From NCBI GenBank assembly GCA_013041975.1, contig JABDQZ010000080.1:1-10039 (forward strand): a DNA stretch of 10,039 nt, in the 5' to 3' direction. The stretch comes from Gammaproteobacteria bacterium. Its GTDB lineage: Bacteria; Pseudomonadota; Gammaproteobacteria; Chromatiales; Chromatiaceae. Both the position numbers and the translations under genes were made by a program. Positions 1 through 5,484 of this stretch are shown here, one piece after another. Every line of letters begins with the position of its first letter. The stretch's first letter is position 1. The notes below the pieces were generated by a model. The model ran no database searches and had not been told where the DNA came from. It saw nothing but the letters and a program-made list of their open reading frames with translations.

Positions 1-1026
1 ATCCTTGACCAGTGACCAGTCTGGCTTTCCATGAGCAATGTGTAACGCCGAAAAACGTCCTTGATCGTAGCTGGCGCTGGCAAGACCCGGCGGCCCGATG
101 ACATCCCCTACGGCATAAATGTGTGGCAGACTGGATTGAAAAGTTTCATTCACTTCGATCTGACCACGGTTATTCAGCGCGATGCCAATATTCTCAAGTC
201 CGAGTCCCTTGGTATTACCGCTACGACCATTGGCCCACAGCAAGACATCGGATTTAAGCTTCCTGCCAGACTGTCCGTGTAATACGACACCATCATCAAG
301 TATTTCCACAGACTCATAGGTTTCGTTGTGACGAATCATCACACCCTGATCACGTAAATGATAACTCAGAGCATCGGTAATCTCATCATCAAGAAACGAT
401 AATAGCCTGTCGCGGGTATTGACCAGGTTCACCTTTACATCAAGATTGGCAAAGATTGAGGCATATTCACAGCCAATGACGCCAGCACCGTAAATAGTAA
501 TGATACGAGGCGTGCTATCGAGTTTCAGAATCGAATCGCTGTCAACGGTTTTGATGCCATCAAAGGCAATATCTTCAGGGTGATAAGGACTGGAGCCGGT
601 GGCAATAACAAACTGGTCAGCACTTATCTGATCATTGGCACCAATCTCTTTTTCTACCTGCACCGTATTTTCATCAACGAAACTGGCTGTGCCATGAAAA
701 ATTTCCACATGATTACGCAAGTAGAAACGCTGACGCATGCTGACCTGCTTGCTGGTGACCTGGTCAGCTGTTTTGAGCAATTGAGGATAGGTCACATCCA
801 TATTCGACAAGGTGTGTTCAAACAACGGATGATGACGATAATCAGCCAGCAATTGAACGGCATGCCTTAATGCCTTACTGGGTATGGTGCCCCAATGAGT
901 ACAGCCACCCCCAACCTGATGATGTTTTTCAACCAGAGCAACATTTTTTCCCTGTTTGGATAAGGTCATGGCCGCGCCTTCGCCGCCCGGGCCGCTGCCA
1001 ATTACGATGACATCAAAATGTTGCAC
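1..1026 (-). CDS. sthA: Soluble (Si-specific) pyridine nucleotide transhydrogenase, 5' part, runs off the left edge
   Basis: SthA is a cytosolic FAD enzyme that transfers hydride between NADPH and NAD+, usually draining excess NADPH. I read 342 codons from a GTG start at 1026; the E. coli enzyme has 466 residues, so roughly the last quarter, including the dimerisation domain, lies outside. The GTG is chosen because AAGGAG sits 8 bases upstream and the protein then opens directly on the FAD-binding GSGPGGEG (residues 10-17). The block GGGCTHWGTIPSK (39-51) keeps the first redox-type cysteine (C42) but has threonine (T47) at the second position, which separates SthA from lipoamide dehydrogenase and glutathione reductase. 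The nucleotide-binding GAGVIG is at 180-185 and the second FAD motif, YAVGDVIG, at 304-311. Similarity to E. coli SthA is high along the whole read part. It is divergent from lexA, with no visible operon partner. Confidence 0.96.
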   Translation of the reverse strand, partial: MQHFDVIVIGSGPGGEGAAMTLSKQGKNVALVEKHHQVGGGCTHWGTIPSKALRHAVQLLADYRHHPLFEHTLSNMDVTYPQLLKTADQVTSKQVSMRQRFYLRNHVEIFHGTASFVDENTVQVEKEIGANDQISADQFVIATGSSPYHPEDIAFDGIKTVDSDSILKLDSTPRIITIYGAGVIGCEYASIFANLDVKVNLVNTRDRLLSFLDDEITDALSYHLRDQGVMIRHNETYESVEILDDGVVLHGQSGRKLKSDVLLWANGRSGNTKGLGLENIGIALNNRGQIEVNETFQSSLPHIYAVGDVIGPPGLASASYDQGRFSALHIAHGKPDWSLVKD

Positions 1027-1050
1027 GTAGGGTTCTCCTTGATTGTATTT

Positions 1051-1126
1051 TGTCATCTCGACCATGGGGAAGAGATCTCTGTTTATTGTTCAACTTAAAA
1101 GATTCTTCGACAAGCTCAAAATAACA
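1051..1126. repeat. Putative dispersed palindromic intergenic repeat (MITE-like)
   Basis: The left end TGTCATCTCGA and the inverted right end (TGTTATTTTGAGCTTGTCGA on the minus strand) match the general form of a widespread bacterial intergenic repeat, which typically has TGTCAT ends, an internal GAGATCTC block and an AGATTCTTCG block. Both are present here: the 10-base palindrome AGAGATCTCT at 1071-1080 and AGATTCTTCGA from 1100. Translating either strand gives the peptide-like signatures typical of such repeats (FELVEES and RFFDKL on opposite strands). The ends are imperfect, suggesting an old copy. It lies in the spacer between the divergent genes sthA and lexA. Other genomic copies cannot be seen from this window, so repeat status is inferred from pattern alone. 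Confidence 0.55.
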
Positions 1127-1210
1127 AGAAACTGAAATGTCATTATATATACACGACAAAAACTGCAAACACCTTTTCGAATCCTGAATAATCAATATCC
1201 AAATTCACTG

Positions 1211-1239
1211 TTTACTTTGTTCTACTAATGTTCTATCTT
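1211..1239 (+). promoter_or_regulatory. lexA promoter with LexA operator GTTC-N7-GTTC (1219-1233)
   Basis: A -35-like TTTACT (1211-1216) and a -10-like TATCTT (1234-1239) are separated by exactly 17 bases. The spacer contains the direct repeat GTTC TACTAAT GTTC (1219-1233). GTTC-N7-GTTC is the documented LexA box of Alphaproteobacteria, not the CTG-N10-CAG box of E. coli. Its position would let LexA block its own transcription. The -35 is weak, as expected for a promoter that must be repressible. Confidence 0.8.
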
Positions 1240-1269
1240 TTAAAGCAGACATTTACAGGATCATCTGAT

Positions 1270-1899
1270 ATGAATATTTCACTGACACGCCGCCAGCAGG
1301 AAATCTATGATTACCTCAAAGACAACCTGGATCAGTTTGATCAACCGCCCACGCTTAATGAACTCTGCGATGCACTGGGGTTGAGTTCCAGAGGCTCCAT
1401 GCACAAACAAATACATGCCCTGGTTAATGCCGGATTAATTGAACCGATGAATAATCAGCGACGTGGTATTCGTTTAACGGCCCAGGCTTCAGCTGAAGCA
1501 GCCAATGATAGTGACAATGCTAATCAGGTTCCAATGATGGGCTATATTGCTGCCGGTCGCCCTATCGAAGCGATTGAAAACCCGGAATCCCTGGAAGTAC
1601 CCCCTACTCTTCGCTCGGATAAACCCTGTTATGTGCTGCAGGTGAAAGGCGAATCCATGATTGACGAGGGTATTCTGGATGGTGACTGGGTTGTGATCGA
1701 ACAGAAAAATACGGCTCGTAATGGTGAAATTGTCGTGGCCCTGGTAGAGAATTCTGATGCCACACTAAAGCGTATCGAACAAAAACCCGGCGAGGTTATC
1801 CTGCATCCCGCAAACGAAACCATGCAACCTATGCATTTCCATCCCGATCAGGTGAAAATTCAGGGTGTGTTAGTCGGACAGATGCGCAGTTATCGCTGA
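1270..1899 (+). CDS. lexA: LexA, SOS repressor with self-cleaving S24 protease domain
   Basis: LexA represses DNA-damage genes and cleaves itself when RecA filaments form. The protein is 209 residues (E. coli 202). The N-terminal winged helix-turn-helix spans about residues 1-70, with recognition helix SSRGSMHKQIHAL (39-51); this lacks the E. coli-type SPNAAEEHL and looks more like alphaproteobacterial LexA (Caulobacter-type SKSGIHRLITAL). The cleavage bond is Ala95-Gly96 in GYIAAGRP, the nucleophile is Ser129 in GESM, and the general base is Lys167 in TLKRIE, so self-cleavage should be intact. I start at ATG 1270, with AGGA nine bases upstream. The in-frame ATG at 1228 lies inside the operator, upstream of the likely transcription start. 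No second gene follows; it ends 13 bases from the convergent cmoB, so it is probably monocistronic and autoregulated. Confidence 0.97.
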   Translation: MNISLTRRQQEIYDYLKDNLDQFDQPPTLNELCDALGLSSRGSMHKQIHALVNAGLIEPMNNQRRGIRLTAQASAEAANDSDNANQVPMMGYIAAGRPIEAIENPESLEVPPTLRSDKPCYVLQVKGESMIDEGILDGDWVVIEQKNTARNGEIVVALVENSDATLKRIEQKPGEVILHPANETMQPMHFHPDQVKIQGVLVGQMRSYR

Positions 1900-1912
1900 T
1901 AATGATTCAGGC

Positions 1913-2890
1913 TCAGGCAGTAGCAATGATGACTGCCCGTTTGGGAGCAGGATAACCCTCAACCGTTTTTGTCGGATCATCAGCATCAAGAAAATCACTC
2001 AGTGACTCAAATCGCATCCAGTGAGTTGCACGCTGCTCTTCAGGCGTCGTCACAGATTCATCAATCAAGCTGATATTTTTATATCCTGTACGTCTCATCC
2101 AGGCAATCAATGTTGGAATTGACGGAATGAACCAGACATTACGCATTTTTGAATAGCGCCCCTCGGGAACCAGTGAATAGCCTTCTTCGCCATCAACGAT
2201 AATGGTTTCCAGTACCAGCTCACCCCCCGGCTTTAAACAAGCTTTCAACTCACTCAGATGATCGAGCGGTGACTTGCGGTGATAAAGAATACCCATGGAA
2301 AACACCGTATCGAATGCCTGCAGATTGGCTGGCACATGCTGAATGCCCATCGGCAACATAAAGAAGGGATAGCTCTGTGGTCTCAGAAAATGTTTTACGA
2401 CCTGGTACTGGTAATAGAACAGGCGTCCCGGATCAATACCGATCACCAGCTTTGCACCCGCTTCGGCCATACGCCAGCCGTGATAACCACTGCCACAGCC
2501 AACATCAAGCACTACCCGGTCACGTAAATCTGTAATCGCATACTTGAGTCTTTCCCACTTCAGGTCAGAGCGCCATTCTGTATCGATATGAATACCGTGA
2601 ATGTTAAATGGCCCTTTTCGCCATGGAATAAAAGCTTCGAGATTTTGCTGCAGCTCATGTTTTATTTCATGAACCAAAGGCTGGTCAGCATAGATCTTAA
2701 TCGTACCGTTTCTCATATCAATACGACTCGACTCGATATCCGGCAAGGCATCCAGCGCTGGCTGCCATTTTTTTTCATCACCATGATCACGCTCTGACAT
2801 GACTGCTTTCAGGTCATCATCAAGGGTTTCTGACCATGCTGCCAAAGATGATAACTGCATTGCCTGTTTTAAAGCCTGGGTATCAATCAT
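1913..2890 (-). CDS. cmoB: CmoB, tRNA U34 carboxymethyltransferase
   Basis: CmoB transfers the carboxymethyl group of carboxy-SAM to 5-hydroxyuridine at position 34 of tRNAs, giving cmo5U, which widens wobble decoding. The 325 residues from ATG 2890 match the E. coli length (323) and its MID opening. A TTG nine bases further upstream (2899) is a possible but less likely start; neither has a clear Shine-Dalgarno sequence. Visible motifs are PWRKGPF (89-95, K92 matching the carboxylate-binding Lys91 of E. coli), the SAM-binding VLDVGCGSGYH (127-137), MGVLYHRKSP-like MGILYHRKSP (199-208, Tyr203) and EGYPAPKRA (311-319, Arg318). All carboxy-SAM ligands seem retained. It is the last gene of the leftward operon, 22 bases behind cmoA, and ends facing lexA with no obvious terminator between. 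Confidence 0.97.
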   Translation of the reverse strand: MIDTQALKQAMQLSSLAAWSETLDDDLKAVMSERDHGDEKKWQPALDALPDIESSRIDMRNGTIKIYADQPLVHEIKHELQQNLEAFIPWRKGPFNIHGIHIDTEWRSDLKWERLKYAITDLRDRVVLDVGCGSGYHGWRMAEAGAKLVIGIDPGRLFYYQYQVVKHFLRPQSYPFFMLPMGIQHVPANLQAFDTVFSMGILYHRKSPLDHLSELKACLKPGGELVLETIIVDGEEGYSLVPEGRYSKMRNVWFIPSIPTLIAWMRRTGYKNISLIDESVTTPEEQRATHWMRFESLSDFLDADDPTKTVEGYPAPKRAVIIATA

Positions 2891-2912
2891 TGTTGCCAAT
2901 CATGTATGCCGG

Positions 2913-3638
2913 TCACGGCCTGTATGCGATCAGTGACATGAAGTTGAAACACTGAAACCAGATATCAATATTTTCAAAGCCTGCTTTGCTCAAACGCTGT
3001 TTATGATCTTCAATCGTTTCAGGTAACAGCACGTTTTCAAGCGCCGTACGTTTCTGGCTGATTTCCAGATCCGAATAACCATTGGCTTTTTTGAAGTTGT
3101 GATGCATATCGATAAGTCGCTGATTGGTGTGTTCATCTTTGCTCTTGATCTTTTCAGATAACAGCAGAACACCACCCGGCAACAAGGCATCAAACAAGCG
3201 CTTCATCAAAGCCTCGCGCTCGGAAATATCAATAAACTGCAATGTATAATTCATGACAGCTACTGAAGCTGTATCAAAATCCACATCCTGAATATCCGCA
3301 CAGAGCAATTCGACTTTTTCTAAAGCACCAATGACGCGTAAACGTTTCTGACATTCATCGAGCATCTGTTGAGAGTTATCGATAGCAATAATGGAGCAGG
3401 TAATATTACTTGTGGCATCTGCCATGGCAAAACTGCTTTCACCCAGTGAACAACCCAGGTCATAACATTTACTTTCGGGTTGAGCATACTGTCCCGCCAG
3501 AACACCGGTCATGGCAATCACTGTCGCATATCCGGGAACAGAGCGCTTGATCATGTCCGGAAAAACAGCAGCAACCTTTTCATCAAAAGTAAAGCCCTGA
3601 ATACTTTCTACAGGTTTTGAATAAAGAGAATCTCGCAT
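2913..3638 (-). CDS. cmoA: CmoA, carboxy-S-adenosyl-L-methionine synthase
   Basis: CmoA converts SAM and prephenate to carboxy-SAM and phenylpyruvate, supplying the cofactor that CmoB uses. The 241 residues compare with 247 in E. coli, the difference being mainly a shorter C-terminus. It has the family opening FTFDEKVAAVFPDMI (16-30), RSVPGY (32-37), the SAM-binding YDLGCSLGESS (59-69), the IAIDNS strand (84-89), and ANGYSDLEISQKR (185-197), where Arg197 corresponds to the essential Arg199 of E. coli. The closing WFQCFNF block (227-233) is also typical. The start ATG is only six bases after the stop of the SET-domain gene, so translation is probably coupled. Having cmoA and cmoB adjacent is the usual arrangement. 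Confidence 0.97.
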   Translation of the reverse strand: MRDSLYSKPVESIQGFTFDEKVAAVFPDMIKRSVPGYATVIAMTGVLAGQYAQPESKCYDLGCSLGESSFAMADATSNITCSIIAIDNSQQMLDECQKRLRVIGALEKVELLCADIQDVDFDTASVAVMNYTLQFIDISEREALMKRLFDALLPGGVLLLSEKIKSKDEHTNQRLIDMHHNFKKANGYSDLEISQKRTALENVLLPETIEDHKQRLSKAGFENIDIWFQCFNFMSLIAYRP

Positions 3639-3644
3639 AAAAAA

Positions 3645-3995
3645 TCAGTCGAGTCCGCACTCATCTCCATAGTTGAAACAAAGCTCTTCATCCTTTTTGA
3701 TATCGTGTAATGCATAGAGATCAGCTGATTCGAATTCTGTATTTGGTTCATTTTTGTCATGGTTCAGAAAGCGCAATAGATTCTGGCCGCTGATACCGAT
3801 GCAGTCTTCCTCGTCATCTGGATCATACACCCATAATACATAGGTTCCGTTACGCTTGGCTTTTGGGCCATGATAGGTGCCGATATATTCACCTTCTGCA
3901 ATATCCCGGTTAGCAAACAAACCCGTGCCATGAAGACCGGACTTTGCAGAATAGACCCAATCCCTGAGTTCACGGTTAAAGATTCTTTTATGCAT
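3645..3995 (-). CDS. Minimal SET-domain protein, putative protein-lysine methyltransferase
   Basis: This 116-residue protein is almost entirely one SET domain, the fold that transfers methyl groups from SAM to lysine side chains. The SAM-binding entry is SGLHGTGLFANRDI (19-32). The GTYVLWV strand (50-56) follows. The knot-forming RFLNHDKNEPN (75-85, with Asn78-His79) and ELCFNYG (104-110), whose Tyr109 is the expected catalytic tyrosine, complete the motif set. There is no pre-SET domain, and only one cysteine (C114) where post-SET domains carry a zinc cluster, as in compact bacterial forms. It sits between the ArnD-like gene (19 bases upstream) and cmoA (six bases downstream), so it is co-transcribed with tRNA-modification genes. 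The substrate cannot be read from sequence. A role in modifying a translation factor is only a guess from context. Confidence 0.88.
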   Translation of the reverse strand: MHKRIFNRELRDWVYSAKSGLHGTGLFANRDIAEGEYIGTYHGPKAKRNGTYVLWVYDPDDEEDCIGISGQNLLRFLNHDKNEPNTEFESADLYALHDIKKDEELCFNYGDECGLD

Positions 3996-4014
3996 AGCGT
4001 TCTCTGCTGATTAC

Positions 4015-4899
4015 TTAACTATCGATTGGTAAACTCTGGGTTGCCTTGTAATGATTATCTGGCTTGTATTGACCCCAGCCGACCTGGTGCCTGTTGAGTG
4101 CTTGTCCTGATATTTTTTCCAGCAATTCAGATGCGGTCATAAATTCCCATTGGCTGCTACGCCACATAACAATCATTTTCTCAAGAACCGGTAGCCATTG
4201 TCGACCTTCATAGGCTGCCCTTACTTCATAGACATGACCATAAGACAATGGCTTCTGGCTTTCCACATAAAGGTATTCGTGTACGTTATCTATCGTGATA
4301 TCAGGCTGAAGTAATAACGCTTCAATCGATGGAAGTGTTACTGGAATTTGCAGCGTATTCCCCTGATATCCCTGATAATCGGGGTAATAAGGAACTTTCC
4401 CAAGGGTATCAAATGCTGCATCAAAACCGTATTCATCCATTAGTTTCAGTTGAAAGACATTAACCACATTCGCAGGCACTGAGCTAAAGGAAGGTTTCTT
4501 CCCAAAGACAGTTTCAAAATTTTCCATGGCCCATTGAAACTGTGAGTGTATCCAATCCTTGCGCGCATTGATCGCCTGGGATTGCCAGGTCACACTGTCA
4601 AAACCTTTTAATCCGATATCATGGCCTGCTGCAGCACAATCATGCATGAGAGTACGAAATTTTTTTGATAAGGAGACCGGAGGCAACAGCAGCCCATAGG
4701 TTTTCTGCAGAATGGGCAACTGGCGGGTCAAAACAAGCGGTTGAAACAGGTTTCTGATTCTAAGACCCGTATTGTCATAACCGGTTGAAAAGAAAAAGGT
4801 GGCCTTGACCTGGTATTGCTCAAGCAGACTGAGAATGGCAGGAAGCCCTTCTCTGAATCCAGATGAATCTTCAACATCAACTTTCAGGGAAATTTGCAC
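4015..4899 (-). CDS. ArnD-family polysaccharide deacetylase homologue, likely without metal-dependent activity
   Basis: The 294 residues align along nearly their whole length with ArnD, the NodB-fold enzyme that deformylates undecaprenyl-phosphate 4-deoxy-4-formamido-L-arabinose. Shared features are the opening LKVDVED...REG (5-18; IDVDT...REG in ArnD), ATFFFSTGYDNTG (33-45), IGLKGFDSVTWQ (95-106), LQIPVTLPS (183-191), YEVRAAYEG (224-232) and ASELL (256-260). The E. coli protein has GLHAWDHHAWQ and YTIHAEVEG at the matching places. Here the two histidines of the first are Lys98 and Ser102, and that of the second is Arg227; the second aspartate of the first motif is Glu10. The fold is therefore clear but the metal-binding set is gone. 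No other arn gene is visible nearby. The start is GTG, without an evident Shine-Dalgarno sequence, 20 bases after the preceding gene. No signal peptide is seen. Confidence 0.82.
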   Translation of the reverse strand: MQISLKVDVEDSSGFREGLPAILSLLEQYQVKATFFFSTGYDNTGLRIRNLFQPLVLTRQLPILQKTYGLLLPPVSLSKKFRTLMHDCAAAGHDIGLKGFDSVTWQSQAINARKDWIHSQFQWAMENFETVFGKKPSFSSVPANVVNVFQLKLMDEYGFDAAFDTLGKVPYYPDYQGYQGNTLQIPVTLPSIEALLLQPDITIDNVHEYLYVESQKPLSYGHVYEVRAAYEGRQWLPVLEKMIVMWRSSQWEFMTASELLEKISGQALNRHQVGWGQYKPDNHYKATQSLPIDS

Positions 4900-4919
4900 C
4901 GCAAGAAAGCTTGGATTAT

Positions 4920-5117
4920 TCAGAAAGTCACACGACAGCTGTCACCATAAACAGCCATGATAGATTTTAGTTCGTCGACTACTTTTGAAAGTTCTTCCTT
5001 TGAAAGGTCCTGGGTTTCCGGTAATTCCACACCGGCCTCCAGTTTTTCAATATCTTCCCTGACTGAGCCGCAGCCTTTTTCACAAAGCACCTCGACGCAT
5101 TCTTCAACTTTCTTCAT
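4920..5117 (-). CDS. Small acidic four-cysteine protein of unknown function
   Basis: I do not recognise a named family with certainty. The 65-residue product carries C7-x4-C12-x3-C16 near the N-terminus and a fourth cysteine, C61, near the end. Between them are charged helical stretches (SVREDIEKLEAG at 18-29 and SKEELSKVVDELKSIM at 39-54). Four conserved-looking cysteines in so short a soluble protein suggest a metal site or disulfides, but no standard zinc-finger or iron-sulphur spacing is complete. There is no signal peptide or membrane segment. It is the first gene of the leftward operon, directly behind a TATAAT promoter, and precedes the ArnD-like gene by 20 bases. Good codon structure, the promoter and the operon position support it being real; the ribosome binding site is weak. 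Confidence 0.75.
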   Translation of the reverse strand: MKKVEECVEVLCEKGCGSVREDIEKLEAGVELPETQDLSKEELSKVVDELKSIMAVYGDSCRVTF

Positions 5118-5149
5118 AAACAGATAACTATTTTCTAAAATTAGCCCGC

Positions 5150-5178
5150 ATTATAACGGCCATAAAAAAATATGTTAC
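5150..5178 (-). promoter_or_regulatory. Probable promoter of the leftward small protein-ArnD-like-SET-cmoAB operon
   Basis: On the minus strand a perfect -10 TATAAT (5155-5150) is preceded, 17 bases upstream, by GTAACA (5178-5173), which matches four of six -35 consensus bases. Transcription would start near 5143, about 26 bases before the first ATG. The LexA box at 5187-5201 begins nine bases upstream of this -35, so the two divergent promoters are close to each other. Confidence 0.6.
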
Positions 5179-5180
5179 AC

Positions 5181-5209
5181 TTTTTTGTTCTATTTCTGTT
5201 CTCTATAGT
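5181..5209 (+). promoter_or_regulatory. SOS-type promoter of the 54-residue gene, LexA box GTTC-N7-GTTC at 5187-5201
   Basis: GTTC TATTTCT GTTC (5187-5201) has the same architecture as the lexA operator of this window. Including the shared flanking bases, 17 of 21 positions agree between the two sites. A -10-like TATAGT (5204-5209) follows two bases after the box, placing the operator in the -35 to -10 spacer as at lexA. The -35 region (5181-5186) is only a run of T. An inverted GAAC half-site occurs at 5229-5232. Confidence 0.7.
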
Positions 5210-5247
5210 CTAAAGTAGTACATACATAGAACAAACGGAGCCAGACA

Positions 5248-5412
5248 ATGAATACTTCAATCCCCTACGTCATGAGAGATATGAACAAAAGCAATATCGA
5301 TAACATCATGCAGTTCGACCTGACGTGGCGACAGAAAAAGTCCAGCAAATCCTTGCATCTGGCCATTATTGGTGGCCTGACATTCGTCTGGATGCTCGCT
5401 CAAGCACTGTAA
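5248..5412 (+). CDS. 54-residue single-pass membrane protein, candidate SOS-induced gene
   Basis: No family is recognised. The frame has 54 codons from ATG 5248 to TAA 5410-5412, with GGAG seven bases before the start, the best Shine-Dalgarno sequence in this part of the window. Residues 1-35 are polar, with a basic cluster RQKKSSK (28-34). Residues 36-54 form one hydrophobic segment, LHLAIIGGLTFVWMLAQAL, that ends the protein. By the positive-inside rule the N-terminus should be cytoplasmic. A LexA-type box lies upstream and a strong terminator downstream, so it is a complete one-gene unit. Several bacteria have unrelated SOS-induced small membrane proteins that halt division or depolarise the membrane (SidA in Caulobacter, YneA in Bacillus, TisB in E. 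coli). A similar role here is inference from design, not homology. Confidence 0.72.
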   Translation: MNTSIPYVMRDMNKSNIDNIMQFDLTWRQKKSSKSLHLAIIGGLTFVWMLAQAL

Positions 5413-5427
5413 GCAATAACCATACGT

Positions 5428-5459
5428 AAAAAAAAAGCCGTTATAAAACGGCTTTTTTT
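5428..5459. terminator. Bidirectional intrinsic terminator
   Basis: A perfect 12-base-pair stem (AAAAAAGCCGTT at 5431-5442 with AACGGCTTTTTT at 5447-5458) encloses the loop ATAA. A T-run follows the GC core on the plus strand, and an A-run (a U-run in minus-strand RNA) precedes it. It therefore serves both the 54-residue gene, which ends at 5412, and the leftward S1-IHF gene, which ends at 5485. Confidence 0.93.
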
Positions 5460-5484
5460 ATTTAGAGGTAGAAAGTAACTACAG

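Noticed and set aside
580..870. 96-codon rightward frame opposite sthA
   Set aside because: The opposite strand encodes a continuous SthA match; this frame has no ribosome binding site or recognisable domain.
1042..1047. TACAAT as a -10 for sthA
   Set aside because: Transcription from it would begin inside or after the Shine-Dalgarno sequence at 1035-1040, so it cannot serve the GTG start.
1013..1195. 60-codon leftward frame overlapping the sthA start
   Set aside because: It is made largely of the dispersed repeat at 1051-1126 read through, overlaps sthA and has no ribosome binding site; the peptide signature is that of the repeat.
1228..1269. Upstream in-frame ATG giving LexA 14 extra residues
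   Set aside because: The ATG lies inside the LexA box, before the -10 element and so outside the transcript; the 209-residue form fits the family.
2891..2899. TTG start for cmoB three codons upstream
   Set aside because: The protein family opens with MID, which the ATG at 2890 gives; the TTG has no better ribosome binding site.
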